A DNA stretch of 64,000 nucleotides from Actibacterium pelagium (GCF_002285415.1 NZ_NSBU01000007.1:1016583-1080582), one strand, 5' to 3'; shown: positions 10,199-19,708, counted from the stretch's first letter. Numbers and translations: made by a program. The notes: a model not told the origin generated them from the letters alone.

Positions 10199-10852
10199 AT
10201 GCCTGAGGTCATTTTTCCTGGCCCCGAAGGCCGACTTGAAGGTCGGTATCACCCTCAGAAAGAAAAAGACGCACCGATCGCGATCGTTCTTCATCCACAC
10301 CCGCAGTTTGGCGGCACGATGAACAACAAGGTTGTCTACAACCTGCACTATGCGTTCTACAACATGGGCTTCACGGTTCTGCGGTTTAACTTCCGCGGCG
10401 TGGGCCGCAGTCAGGGCGAATACGATCAGGGCGTGGGCGAGCTGTCAGATGCGGCTTCGGCTCTGGATTACCTGCAGTCGATGAACGCCAATGCGAAACA
10501 TTGCTGGGTCGCCGGCTTTAGCTTTGGCGCATGGATCGGCATGCAGCTTCTGATGCGTCGCCCCGAGATCACAGGCTTTGTCAGCGTTTCGCCGCCTGCG
10601 AATATGTATGACTTCTCGTTCTTGGCGCCCTGCCCCAGCTCTGGCCTGATCATCAACGGCTCTGCTGACCGCGTGGCACCGCCCGCTGACACCCAGACGT
10701 TGGTCGACAAGCTGCACGAACAGAAGGGCATCACCATCACCCACCAAGAGCTTGAAGGAGCAGACCACTTCTTCAAAGAGCCGCACATGGACACGATGAT
10801 CGGTAATGTTCAGGAATATGTCTCGCGTCGTCTGACCGAGAACACCCGATAA
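10199..10852 (+). CDS. Alpha/beta hydrolase of the COG2945 type
   Basis: 217 residues with a full alpha/beta-hydrolase triad: nucleophile Ser108 in GFSFG, acid Asp157 in NGSADRVAPP, and His190 in EGADHFF. The N-terminal part has LHPHPQFGGTM and FNFRGVGRSQG (oxyanion region), typical of the small hydrolases related to dienelactone hydrolase. Cytosolic; natural substrate unknown. Transcribed away from iscR from a 156-base shared upstream region, and followed by its own terminator, so it is monocistronic. Confidence 0.85.
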   Translation: MPEVIFPGPEGRLEGRYHPQKEKDAPIAIVLHPHPQFGGTMNNKVVYNLHYAFYNMGFTVLRFNFRGVGRSQGEYDQGVGELSDAASALDYLQSMNANAKHCWVAGFSFGAWIGMQLLMRRPEITGFVSVSPPANMYDFSFLAPCPSSGLIINGSADRVAPPADTQTLVDKLHEQKGITITHQELEGADHFFKEPHMDTMIGNVQEYVSRRLTENTR

Positions 10853-10856
10853 AGAG

Positions 10857-10890
10857 TTAGGGCGCATCTCTACGCGCCCTAAACTCCTCT
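10857..10890 (+). terminator. Rho-independent-like terminator after the hydrolase
   Basis: Perfect 9-bp stem TTAGGGCGC / GCGCCCTAA (10857-10865 with 10874-10882), 8-base loop, followed by a short pyrimidine-rich tail (ACTCCTCTT). It begins 4 bases after the stop codon. Confidence 0.65.
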
Positions 10891-10982
10891 TATGCGGCAG
10901 ACCTGAAACACCCCTATGGGAATGGGTCTGCCCGCAAGCCGAGCCGCTCGGCGACCAATCCCTTAACTTTCATGACCGAAAA

Positions 10983-11753
10983 TCAGGCGTCGTCCTGAAA
11001 CAGGACGTCGCTGAGCTTCGCAGCCGCGCCTTGCAGCAGTTCTTTGCGCTCGACAGCCTCGGTCAGGGACATGCGCTGCGACGGGCCGTGATAGGCAAGT
11101 CCGGCGACAAAGCGACCATGCGGATCCAGCACGGGCACGGCGATCGCGATCATGCCGTTCATGAACTCTTCCCGGTCTGTGGAATAGCCAAGCTTGCGAA
11201 TGTTCTGAAGCTCTTCCAGCAACGACGCGCTGTCACACAATGTATGTTCCGTCATCTTTTTAAGATTGAGCGAGGCAACCAAGGCCTCTCTCTTTTTCGG
11301 GGCAAGGCTCGCTAGAAAAGCTTTTCCACTTGCGGTGCAGTGAAACGGAACGCTTGTGCCGATCGGCAACTGGATGCGAAACGGCCAGTCGGTCTCGACC
11401 CGATCCAGATAGCTCATGCCTTCGTTGCCCGGCACCGCATAGTTGACGGTTTCCCCGACCTGCTCGGCGACTTCCTTCAGGATTTGGTGTCTGGCGACAT
11501 GATCGCGTGAATTGTGCAGCAAGCCGGACCCAAGGTCGCGTAACCGTCGGGCCACTTGGTACTTCTTTGCGTTTCCGGGCCGCGTGAGAAAGCCATTTTC
11601 TTCCAGCGTGACACACAGCCGATGAACCGTCTGCTTGGGCAGACCTATGTGTTCATTGATCTGCGTTGCGGTCATCGCCTGATCGCTTTGACCTAAAACC
11701 TCTAGGATTCTCAGCGTTCTCAGATTGGTTGGGATGCGCTCAGATTCCGACAC
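10983..11753 (-). CDS. IclR-family transcriptional regulator
   Basis: 256 residues: N-terminal winged helix-turn-helix (about 10-75, with TATQINEHIGLPKQTVHRL, 19 residues) and a C-terminal IclR effector domain (about 85-250; PIGTSVPFHCTASGKAFLA, and STDREEFMNGMIAIAVPV). IclR proteins sense small carboxylates or aromatics and control nearby catabolic genes. It is divergent from the GMC oxidoreductase with 107 bases between starts, so it probably controls the oxidoreductase-TRAP cluster. In that gap TTCTCG (11784) and CGAGAA (11822) form a loose inverted repeat. Effector unknown. Confidence 0.9.
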   Translation of the reverse strand: MSESERIPTNLRTLRILEVLGQSDQAMTATQINEHIGLPKQTVHRLCVTLEENGFLTRPGNAKKYQVARRLRDLGSGLLHNSRDHVARHQILKEVAEQVGETVNYAVPGNEGMSYLDRVETDWPFRIQLPIGTSVPFHCTASGKAFLASLAPKKREALVASLNLKKMTEHTLCDSASLLEELQNIRKLGYSTDREEFMNGMIAIAVPVLDPHGRFVAGLAYHGPSQRMSLTEAVERKELLQGAAAKLSDVLFQDDA

Positions 11754-11860
11754 AGTCAGCCCTCTTCAAAAAAAATGATGAATTTCTCGCGAATCACTGT
11801 AACGTCCTGAGATCGCAAAATCGAGAACTAAAGTCTCATTTTTTGATATTTTGGGGTAAA

Positions 11861-13462
11861 ATGGAATTCGACTTCGTAATAGTTGGGGCTGGGTCTGCCG
11901 GGTGTGCGATTGCTAATCGCCTGTCGGCGGATGGTCGGTTCTCTGTTGCGCTGATCGAAGCGGGGCCGGCAGATCGGAACCCGTGGATCCATATTCCGGT
12001 CGGTTATTTCCGCACGATGGGCAACCCGAACTCGGATTGGGGGTATGTCACCGAAAAGGACGAAGGCATCGCCGGGCGCTCTATTTCATGGCCCCGGGGT
12101 CGCGTGCTGGGTGGATCCAGCTCGATCAACGGGCTGCTTTATGTCCGGGGCCAACCTCAAGATTATGACCACTGGGCTCAGCTCGGGTGTATCGGGTGGT
12201 CTTGGGACAGCGTTCTGCCCCTGTTCAAGCGATCAGAGACATGGAACGGCGAGCATTCGAACGACGTTCGAGGCACAGACGGACCGCTTTCAGTTCAAGA
12301 CTCTCGGCTGACGCGAGAGGTCGTGGACACGTGGCTGGATGCTGCCGAGGCCGCGGGGTATCGGCGGACCAAGGACTATAACGGTGAAGACCAAGAAGGT
12401 GTCGGCTACTTTCAACTGACAATGAAAGGGGGGCGGCGGTGCTCTTCGGCGGTGGCCTATCTGAAGCCCGCCAAAGGTCGCAAGAACCTGACAATCCTTA
12501 CAAACGCGCAAACAGAGAAAGTTCTGATCGAAGACGGGCGCGCGACTGGTATCCGCATCAAGCGTCACGACCTTTTAGAAGACATCCGCGCCCGGAAAGA
12601 GGTGATCCTAAGCGCCGGGGCAATCGGCTCGCCTCAGATCCTGATGCTGTCAGGGATCGGTGACCCCGAAGAACTGACGCCTCATGGGATAGACGTTCAC
12701 ACAGCACTGCCGGGGGTAGGAAAGAACCTGCAAGACCACCTGCAGGCCCGCCCGGTCTATAAAACCAGCCTCAGCACGATCAACACGGAAGCCAACAACA
12801 TATTCAAGCAAGGCATGATGGCGATGCAATACGCCCTCACCCAACGCGGGCCAATGACGATGGCAGCCAGCCTTGGCACGGGTTTCCTGAAAACCGACGA
12901 GCGGCTTGAGACGCCGGATATCCAGTTTCACATCCAACCGTGGAGCGCGGACAAACCCTCCGACGGGCCGCACAAGTTTTCGGCCTTTACGGCCTCTGTT
13001 CTGCAGCTGCGCCCGGAAAGCGCGGGACATCTTTCGCTACGTTCGGCCCGGATGGAGGATCACCCGGCGATCCATCCGAACTATCTGGCAACAGACCTTG
13101 ACTGCAAAACCATCGTCAAAGGCATCCAGATCGCTCGGAAGATCGCCCAGACCAACCCGCTGAAATCTCACATCACCGAGGAACACGCCCCCGGCCCGGG
13201 GATCGCGTTTGACGATGAGGTCGCAACACTGGATTGGGCGCGGCGGACCTCGGTCACGATCTACCACCCGACGGGAACCTGCAAAATGGGGGTGGACGAC
13301 AAAGCCGTCGTGGACCCGCGGCTTCGGGTCAAAGGGGTTTCGGGCCTGCGCGTCGCGGATGCCTCGATCATGCCGACAATCGTCAGCGGCAACACGAATG
13401 CACCCTGTATCATGATTGGCGAAAAGGCCGCCGACCTGGTTCTGGAGGACGCCCGATCATGA
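11861..13462 (+). CDS. GMC-family FAD oxidoreductase (choline dehydrogenase-like)
   Basis: 533 residues from ATG 11861; the open frame extends to 11666 but would cover the divergent promoter. Rossmann FAD motif VGAGSAGC near residues 8-15; GMC signature 1 region WPRGRVLGGSSSINGLLYVRG (split: RGRVLGGSSSING). Catalytic pair probably His469 (YHPTGT) and Asn513 (GNTNAP). GMC enzymes oxidise alcohols to aldehydes or acids. Substrate unknown; the TRAP transporter and dehydrogenase downstream suggest it acts on the imported compound. It is not next to betaine aldehyde dehydrogenase, so true choline dehydrogenase (BetA) is unlikely. Confidence 0.88.
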   Translation: MEFDFVIVGAGSAGCAIANRLSADGRFSVALIEAGPADRNPWIHIPVGYFRTMGNPNSDWGYVTEKDEGIAGRSISWPRGRVLGGSSSINGLLYVRGQPQDYDHWAQLGCIGWSWDSVLPLFKRSETWNGEHSNDVRGTDGPLSVQDSRLTREVVDTWLDAAEAAGYRRTKDYNGEDQEGVGYFQLTMKGGRRCSSAVAYLKPAKGRKNLTILTNAQTEKVLIEDGRATGIRIKRHDLLEDIRARKEVILSAGAIGSPQILMLSGIGDPEELTPHGIDVHTALPGVGKNLQDHLQARPVYKTSLSTINTEANNIFKQGMMAMQYALTQRGPMTMAASLGTGFLKTDERLETPDIQFHIQPWSADKPSDGPHKFSAFTASVLQLRPESAGHLSLRSARMEDHPAIHPNYLATDLDCKTIVKGIQIARKIAQTNPLKSHITEEHAPGPGIAFDDEVATLDWARRTSVTIYHPTGTCKMGVDDKAVVDPRLRVKGVSGLRVADASIMPTIVSGNTNAPCIMIGEKAADLVLEDARS

Positions 13463-13596
13463 TGCACACACACCAATTCGCCGATCGAAGAATGAAGACG
13501 CCTTTGGTCAAAACACGGAACAACAGCGGGGCAACGCCTTCAGCCCCGAAGGAAATATAAAGTCAACGAGGGCACTTAACTTTGGGAGGACTATAA

Positions 13597-14691
13597 ATGT
13601 TCAGACTAAAAAATGTGGCAGCGGGTGTAACAGCACTTGCGCTTATGTCGACAGCCGCAATGGCTGAGAAAGTACTGCGGATCCAATCGGTTCTGCCAAA
13701 CACCGCAGACGAAGTCTTCATGCTGAACGAGTTCGGCAAGGACGTGGCCGCTCTGACGAACGGATCGCTGACGATTGAAGTACTGCCGGCAGGCGCCGTG
13801 GTTGGCCCGCGTGACATCATGGACGCGGTGGATGCAGGCCTTGTCGAAGGCGGCTTTGCGTGGACCCACTATTGGGGTGGCAAGCACGTAGCGGCGAACC
13901 TCTTTGGTGCACCAGTCGCGGGCGCCGGTGTTGGCCTAGACAACATCGCGTTCCTAAGCTGGTTCCAGTATGGCGGCGGCAAAGAGCTGTATGACCGCCT
14001 GTGGGACGAAATGGGCGTAAACGTCAAAGCCTTCATGCTGCAGCCGGTTGGCCCCGAGGCCCTAGGCTGGTTCCCGAAACCGATCGAGTCGATGGATGAC
14101 TTCCGCCAGATGCGGTTCCGCGCTCCTCCGGGCATGGTTGGCGCAGCCTATGCTGACATCGGCGTTCCAGCCGTCGCAATGGGTGGCGGTGACATCCTGC
14201 CGGCACTGGAAAAAGGCACCATCGACGCAGCCGAATGGTGCTGCCCGAAGCCTGACTCTGTCTTCGGCTTCCAGAAGGTGCTGAAGCACTACTATCTGCA
14301 GGGTCTGCACCAGGTCACCGTGAACGCCGACATGTATGTGAACGGCGACTTCTACGACAGCCTGACCGACACCGAGAAGAAAGCGCTGGAAGTGGCAGCA
14401 AACGCATCGCTGTCGAAGTCCTTGTCCTACCGTATCTATGAAAACGGCAAGGCGCTGAAGGATCTGACCGATAACCACGGCGTTATCCTTGAAGACACTC
14501 CGGCGGACTACTTCACCGAGTACATGGCAGCAGCCAAGAAAGCCTTGCAGGCAGCAGCGGACGAGAACGAGTTCTTCGCTGAAGTCTGGCAGTCTCAGAA
14601 AGACTTTGCGGACATCGCAGTTCCATTCTGGGCAGGCGCGCAGACCTCGAACGCGGGTCTGGGTCGAGCACATGCAGACACGCTGAAGTGA
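13597..14691 (+). CDS. TRAP transporter solute-binding protein (DctP family)
   Basis: 364 residues with a clear signal peptide cut after AMA (residues 21-23): a periplasmic binding protein. The segment DDFRQMRFRAPPG (168-179) holds the arginine that pairs with a substrate carboxylate or acid group in DctP/TakP proteins (Arg173 or Arg175). The following GGGDILPALEKGTIDAAEW resembles the TakP (2-oxo acid) subgroup. Ribosome site GGGAGGA precedes ATG 13597. It works with the fused DctQM permease downstream. The ligand is probably a small organic acid or sulfonate (inference). Confidence 0.92.
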   Translation: MFRLKNVAAGVTALALMSTAAMAEKVLRIQSVLPNTADEVFMLNEFGKDVAALTNGSLTIEVLPAGAVVGPRDIMDAVDAGLVEGGFAWTHYWGGKHVAANLFGAPVAGAGVGLDNIAFLSWFQYGGGKELYDRLWDEMGVNVKAFMLQPVGPEALGWFPKPIESMDDFRQMRFRAPPGMVGAAYADIGVPAVAMGGGDILPALEKGTIDAAEWCCPKPDSVFGFQKVLKHYYLQGLHQVTVNADMYVNGDFYDSLTDTEKKALEVAANASLSKSLSYRIYENGKALKDLTDNHGVILEDTPADYFTEYMAAAKKALQAAADENEFFAEVWQSQKDFADIAVPFWAGAQTSNAGLGRAHADTLK

Positions 14692-14705
14692 TAATCAGCG
14701 ACGGT

Positions 14706-14769
14706 GCGGGGCCCATCAGGGTCCCGCGCTTCATTTTCGGCAAGGGCAAAAGCCTTTTCCAAAAATGAA
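14706..14769 (+). terminator. Two stem-loops between dctP and dctQM
   Basis: First stem GCGGGGCCC/GGGTCCCGC (14706-14714 with 14719-14727, loop ATCA). Second, longer stem TTCATTTT (14730-14737) with AAAATGAA (14762-14769), closed inside by AAGGGC-AAAA-GCCTT. Such hairpins after TRAP binding-protein genes usually reduce read-through so that more binding protein than permease is made. No clean U-run, so probably attenuating or RNA-protecting. Confidence 0.5.
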
Positions 14770-14807
14770 GACCCACAAGAGGGCAGCGACAACAAGGGAG
14801 AATTGGG

Positions 14808-17276
14808 ATGGCCGCAGATGAGGTGAACCCGGATGAGCTTGAGATTGCAGATGAGCTGATCGCGGAACGACGCGCCGAAGCGCCCGGTGAAACGCCAGAG
14901 GATATGACGGCGTGGCAACGCCCGATTACCGCAGCGATTGATGTACTGAACCATCGAGCAGGCCAATTGATAGCCTTGCTCATGATCCCGTTGATCGCGG
15001 TGGTGGTGTACGAGGTCATTTCACGAAATTCCTTCGCGATCCTGCAAAACGCTGGATTCGAAGAACTGGCTCGTTCCTTAGGGCTTGGACCTACTCTGTG
15101 GGTCTATGACACCAGCCGTATGATCGCGGGTGTCTTGTTTATGGGGGCGGCTGGCTATGGCTTGATGCGCGGCGTCCATATCCGGGCGGACTTCCTGTAC
15201 CGCAACTGGTCCGCCAAGACCCAAGCGACCGTGGACGCGTCGCTGTACCTGCTGTTCTTCATGCCCTCGATGATCTTCTTCACCGTTGTGGCGGCCCAGT
15301 TCTGGTGGCTGGCCTATTCCACAGGCGAAACGATGCAGATCGACAGTGCATGGGGCCCGCTATTGTGGCCCGCACGGATCGCGATGCCCATCGGTGGCTT
15401 CCTGCTGATGCTGCAGGGCATCCCCGAAATCTTCCGCGCCTTCCACAGAATGGGGAAAGAGCGCGAGCGCCTGTTCGTAAGGGCCCTACCCGTCTATCTG
15501 ATCGTTCTGATCTGGTTGGTTCTGGCGGTATTCCAGCCCGAGGTTGTTCCGGGCGGAGAATGGTTCTCTGACATCATGTCGGCTCGCCCCAACCTGTCCA
15601 AGCCCACCATTGGCTTGATCATGCTGGGCGCGATGCTGTTCGTGATTTTCATCGGGTTCCCGATCTCATTCACCCTGATCTTCTTGGCGTTTGTCTTCGG
15701 CATCTGGGGGGCCAACTTCAAGCTGACCACCCTGCTGATGACGCTGAACACCAACTCGACCATGCTGAACGACCAATTGATGGCGGTCCCGCTGTTCGTC
15801 CTGATGGGGATCGTGATGGAGGCCGCCGGGTTGATGGAGCGTCTGTTCGCCTCGATTCAGATGATCATGGCCCGCGTCCGCGGCGCCCTGTTCATCGCGG
15901 TGTTGATCGTATCGACGATCTTCGCGGCGGCGACGGGTATTGTTGGGGCCTCGGTCACGCTTCTGGGCATCATGGCCGGCGCCACGATGAGCCGCTCTGG
16001 CTATAACGTCCAACTGGCGGCGGGTACGATCACGGCAGGTGGCACCTTGGGTATCCTGATCCCACCGTCGATCATGCTGATCGTGATGGGTCCAGTCCTA
16101 GAAGTTTCGACGCTGGATCTGTTCCGCGGGGCCTTCATCCCCGGTGCGTTGCTGGCATCTCTGTATCTGCTCTACACGCTTGGGCGTTGCTGGATGAACC
16201 CAAGCCTGGGTCCGATCCTTTCGGAAGAAGACCAGCCCGACACTTCGAAGTTCTACGGTGCAGAGGTGGCCCTGATCTGTCTGGGCGTACTGACCATCTG
16301 CCGGGTCTTTGGTCTAAGCCTTGGTGGCGCATTTGGGTTCATCCCGTTCGGTGGCCTAATCGTCGTCTCGGCCGTGATCGCCGTTGCCTATCTGGCTTAT
16401 CGGAAGCTGAACGTCCTGCGCATCGTCTTCCCGATCGGCGTTCTGTTCCATCTGGCCATGGTCTTTGTCGCATCTGGTGAGGGCGGCATTTCGGTCTGGT
16501 CGATCATCTTTGCAGCCTTCGTCTTGCTGCTCGCCTTCCTGTCCAAGCCGATCTATGGCGCGGATGCCGAAGGCAACTTCTACTTCTCGCAGCTTTGGGA
16601 CGAATTCTTCGCGGGGCTGATGCCGCCGACGATCCTGATTTCCTTTGCTTTGGGCTCGATCCTTCTGGGGCTGGCAACACCGGCCGAGGCCGCCGCAATG
16701 GGCGCGTTCGGTGCGATCCTGCTGTCGGTCGCTTATCGGAAGTTCACCATCCCAAGCTTCTTCGACAGCCTGATCAAGGCGCTGGAGATCACCGTTCTGA
16801 TCATGTTCCTGGTCGCGGCTTCGAACTTCTTCGGGGCGCAGTTCAGCTCTTTGGGAACGCCCAAGATGATGACCGAACTGTTGCTGGGGCTGGATATGTC
16901 GCCCTACCTGATCCTGATCTTGGTGATGGCGTTGATCTTCCTTCTGGGGTGGCCTTTGGAATGGGTGCCCATCGTGTTGATCGTGGTGCCGATCCTGCTG
17001 CCCACGGTCGAGGCGTTGGATGTCTATGGCCTTAGCCGATACGACATGATGGTCTGGTTCGGCATTCTGGTCGCGGTGAACTTGCAGACGGCGTGGCTAT
17101 CGCCACCCGTGGCCCTATCCGCGTACTTCCTGAAGGGGGTCGTGCCCAACTGGGATCTCAAGGACATCTATCTTGGCATGATGCAGTTCATGCTGGTCCA
17201 GCTGTTCGGCCTGATCCTTCTGTTCCTCTTCCCGCAATTGGTGCTTTGGCTGCCAGCCGTAATGTCAGGAAACTAA
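14808..17276 (+). CDS. Fused TRAP permease DctQM
   Basis: 822 residues. Residues 1-45 are acidic and soluble; about 50-225 form the small DctQ subunit (four membrane helices); from about 235 the large DctM subunit (12 or more helices), with PIGFPISFTL-like FIGFPISFTL and GTLGILIPPSIML typical of DctM. The DctM half holds an extra hydrophobic insertion of roughly 120 residues (about 465-590, four predicted helices) before it resumes at SQLWDEFFAGLMPPTIL, making the protein longer than common DctQM fusions. Imports the ligand of the preceding binding protein using a sodium gradient (family knowledge). Confidence 0.93.
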   Translation: MAADEVNPDELEIADELIAERRAEAPGETPEDMTAWQRPITAAIDVLNHRAGQLIALLMIPLIAVVVYEVISRNSFAILQNAGFEELARSLGLGPTLWVYDTSRMIAGVLFMGAAGYGLMRGVHIRADFLYRNWSAKTQATVDASLYLLFFMPSMIFFTVVAAQFWWLAYSTGETMQIDSAWGPLLWPARIAMPIGGFLLMLQGIPEIFRAFHRMGKERERLFVRALPVYLIVLIWLVLAVFQPEVVPGGEWFSDIMSARPNLSKPTIGLIMLGAMLFVIFIGFPISFTLIFLAFVFGIWGANFKLTTLLMTLNTNSTMLNDQLMAVPLFVLMGIVMEAAGLMERLFASIQMIMARVRGALFIAVLIVSTIFAAATGIVGASVTLLGIMAGATMSRSGYNVQLAAGTITAGGTLGILIPPSIMLIVMGPVLEVSTLDLFRGAFIPGALLASLYLLYTLGRCWMNPSLGPILSEEDQPDTSKFYGAEVALICLGVLTICRVFGLSLGGAFGFIPFGGLIVVSAVIAVAYLAYRKLNVLRIVFPIGVLFHLAMVFVASGEGGISVWSIIFAAFVLLLAFLSKPIYGADAEGNFYFSQLWDEFFAGLMPPTILISFALGSILLGLATPAEAAAMGAFGAILLSVAYRKFTIPSFFDSLIKALEITVLIMFLVAASNFFGAQFSSLGTPKMMTELLLGLDMSPYLILILVMALIFLLGWPLEWVPIVLIVVPILLPTVEALDVYGLSRYDMMVWFGILVAVNLQTAWLSPPVALSAYFLKGVVPNWDLKDIYLGMMQFMLVQLFGLILLFLFPQLVLWLPAVMSGN

Positions 17277-17279
17277 TCG

Positions 17280-18326
17280 ATGACTGTAAAACGAGGTACT
17301 CTTTCCTACCTGAAATGGCCGCTGATCACGACAGTCATCGGTCTGGGGCTTAGCGGCTGGTTGGGCTGGGAAACCGAAGGCACAATGTCTGGAGTGGTGT
17401 CCTTCCTGATTGTCGGGGCGGTTCTGGCCGCGCTAGAGATCGCGCTGTCCTTCGACAATGCCATCGTCAACGCCAACAAGCTGGTCGAGATGACCCCGGT
17501 CTGGCAGCGGCGTTTTCTGACCTGGGGGATCCTGATCGCCGTGTTCGGGATGCGGATCATCTTCCCGCTGGCCATTGTCGCGATCTTTGCGTGGATCAAT
17601 CCTTTCGCTGCGATGCATCTGGCCCTGTCAGACCCGGATGAATACAGCCGGATTATCGGCCACGCACACGGCCCGATCTCTGCCTTCGGCGGGACCTTCC
17701 TGATGATGGTCGCGCTGAAGTTCTTCATCGACGAGGACAAATCCATCGACTGGATTGAAATGCTGGAACGGAGGCTGCGCCGGTGGGGCTCGATCCGGGG
17801 GTTCGAAATCTCTTTCGTGCTGGTGATCGTGCTGGCGATCTCTCAGACCCTTCCCGACAAGGACATCGGCCGTTTCCTGACCTCGGCGGTCATGGGCCTT
17901 TTGGTCTTTGCCATGGTCGACGGGCTGGGCACCTATCTGGACAATATCGCAGGGTCCACCGCCGAGATCGGCGCCAAGGGCGGGTTGGGTGCGTTCCTGT
18001 ATCTTGAAGTTCTGGACGCAAGCTTTTCGTTCGACGGCGTGATCGGAGCCTTCGCGCTGACGACCAACATCCTTTTGATCGCGATCGGTCTTGGGATCGG
18101 TGCCATGTATGTCCGTTCAATGACCATCATGCTGGTCGAACGCGGGACTTTGGCTGAATTCCGATATCTCGAACATGGCGCCTTTTATTCGATCTTTGCT
18201 CTGTCGATCGTGATGTTCCTGCAATCCATCGTCCATGTGCACGAGTTGATCACCGGCGGGGTCGGCATGACGCTGATCGCGACGGCCTTTTATGCCTCAA
18301 TCCTTCATAACAAGCGACAGGCCTAG
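17280..18326 (+). CDS. TerC-family integral membrane protein
   Basis: 348 residues, about nine membrane helices, with the two TerC hallmarks SFDNAIVNANKL (about 57-68) and DASFSFDGVIGAFA (about 244-257), whose aspartates sit inside the membrane. TerC/Alx proteins are linked to manganese export and to metalation of exported proteins. It begins 3 bases after the TRAP permease stop, so it is co-transcribed with it. Why a TerC protein is in an uptake operon is not evident; it may be needed for metal homeostasis of the downstream metal-dependent dehydrogenase (speculation). Confidence 0.9.
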   Translation: MTVKRGTLSYLKWPLITTVIGLGLSGWLGWETEGTMSGVVSFLIVGAVLAALEIALSFDNAIVNANKLVEMTPVWQRRFLTWGILIAVFGMRIIFPLAIVAIFAWINPFAAMHLALSDPDEYSRIIGHAHGPISAFGGTFLMMVALKFFIDEDKSIDWIEMLERRLRRWGSIRGFEISFVLVIVLAISQTLPDKDIGRFLTSAVMGLLVFAMVDGLGTYLDNIAGSTAEIGAKGGLGAFLYLEVLDASFSFDGVIGAFALTTNILLIAIGLGIGAMYVRSMTIMLVERGTLAEFRYLEHGAFYSIFALSIVMFLQSIVHVHELITGGVGMTLIATAFYASILHNKRQA

Positions 18327-18353
18327 GGAGCCGCAACCAGAAAGGACCTTGAA

Positions 18354-19661
18354 GTGGCGCGTAACTATTTGAAAAAAGCGGCCCTTACCTCGCGGTCGGA
18401 CGCGGGTGAAACCACGAAGATCGTCGCAGGTATTCTGGCCGATATCGAGGCCCGCGGCGAAACCGCAGCGCTGGAATACGCCGCCAAGTTCGACAAATAC
18501 GATGGGAACGTTCAACTGACCCCGGATGAGATCGACGCTGCCTGCGCCAAGGTCCCGCAGAAGCTGAAGGACGATATCCTATTCGCCCATGACAACGTGC
18601 GCAGGTTCGCAGAGGTCCAGAAGAAAACCGTCGAAAATGTGGAATACGAGATCAACCCGGGCCTGATTGCCGGGCAAAAGGCGATCCCGGTTTCGGCCGC
18701 CGGGTGCTATGTACCTGCGGGTCGGTATCGTCACATCGCAAGCGCGATCATGACAGTGACCACGGCAAAGGTCGCTGGCTGTGAACATATCACCGTCTGC
18801 TCCGCGCCCCAGCCCGAAGTCGGGCTTTACCCGGCGATTGTCTTTGCCGCGCACGCCTGCGGGGCGGACAAGATCATGGCGATCGGGGGCGTTCAGGGCA
18901 TTGCGTCGATGGCCTTTGGTCTGTTCGACCAACCCAAGGCAAATATTATCGTGGGCCCCGGCAACCAATTCGTGGCCGAGGCCAAGCGCACGCTTTATGG
19001 CCGCGTCGGTATCGACATGATCGCTGGCCCCACAGACAGCCTGATCCTTGCCGATCAGGGTGCTGACCCACACATCGTCGCAACCGACCTCGTAAGTCAG
19101 GCAGAGCATGGATATAACTCTCCTGTTTGGCTGGTGACAGACCATCGCCCCTTGGCCGAAGCAGTCCTTGCCCGCGTCCCCGACCTGATCGCTGACCTGC
19201 CAGAGCTGAACCGCGAAAACGCCGAAGCTGCGTGGCGCGATTATGCCGAGGTCATCCTGTGCGACGACCGAGAGGAAATGGCCGCGACCTCTGACGCCTA
19301 TGCGCCTGAACACCTAACCGTTCAGGCCGGCGATCTGGATTGGTGGCTGGACCGGCTGCGCTGCTATGGCTCGTTGTTTTTGGGCGAAGAGACGACCGTG
19401 TCTTACGGCGACAAGGCCTCTGGTACGAACCACGTTCTTCCGACCTCGGGCGCGGCTAGCTATACTGGCGGCCTGAGCGTTCACAAATTCATGAAGATCG
19501 TCACATGGCAAAGGGCAACACGCGAAGGGTCAAAGAAGGTCGCCGAGGCAACCGCCCGCATTTCGCGGCTGGAAGGGATGGAGGCACATGCCCGTGCCGC
19601 GGACGTCCGCCTTGCCAAATACTTCCCCGATGAAACCTTCGATCTTAGCGCTGATGGTTAA
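18354..19661 (+). CDS. Histidinol-dehydrogenase-family enzyme, HpsN-like (sulfopropanediol dehydrogenase?)
   Basis: 435 residues with the full HisD active-site set: metal ligands Gln249, His252 (SQAEHG), Asp353 (YGDKASG) and His412 (EGMEAHARA), catalytic Glu319-His320 (YAPEHL) and His360 (TNHVLPT). Where biosynthetic HisD has a YVPGG-type loop, this protein reads GCYVPAGRYRHIASAIM (115-131) and later CYGSLFLGEETTVSYGDKAS, features I associate with HpsN, the NAD-dependent 2,3-dihydroxypropanesulfonate (DHPS) dehydrogenase. No other his gene is nearby, and a TRAP operon precedes it. A two-step NAD oxidation of an imported diol is the likely job; HisD proper is the alternative. Confidence 0.7.
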   Translation: MARNYLKKAALTSRSDAGETTKIVAGILADIEARGETAALEYAAKFDKYDGNVQLTPDEIDAACAKVPQKLKDDILFAHDNVRRFAEVQKKTVENVEYEINPGLIAGQKAIPVSAAGCYVPAGRYRHIASAIMTVTTAKVAGCEHITVCSAPQPEVGLYPAIVFAAHACGADKIMAIGGVQGIASMAFGLFDQPKANIIVGPGNQFVAEAKRTLYGRVGIDMIAGPTDSLILADQGADPHIVATDLVSQAEHGYNSPVWLVTDHRPLAEAVLARVPDLIADLPELNRENAEAAWRDYAEVILCDDREEMAATSDAYAPEHLTVQAGDLDWWLDRLRCYGSLFLGEETTVSYGDKASGTNHVLPTSGAASYTGGLSVHKFMKIVTWQRATREGSKKVAEATARISRLEGMEAHARAADVRLAKYFPDETFDLSADG

Positions 19662-19708
19662 AACGACACAGATTTGAACGGACTGAACACGTCACGAAAG
19701 GACATCTA

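Noticed and set aside
18354-19661. Histidine biosynthesis gene hisD
   Set aside because: Active-site residues fit the family, but the YVPAGRYRHIAS loop and the TRAP operon point to the HpsN-like subgroup; kept only as alternative.
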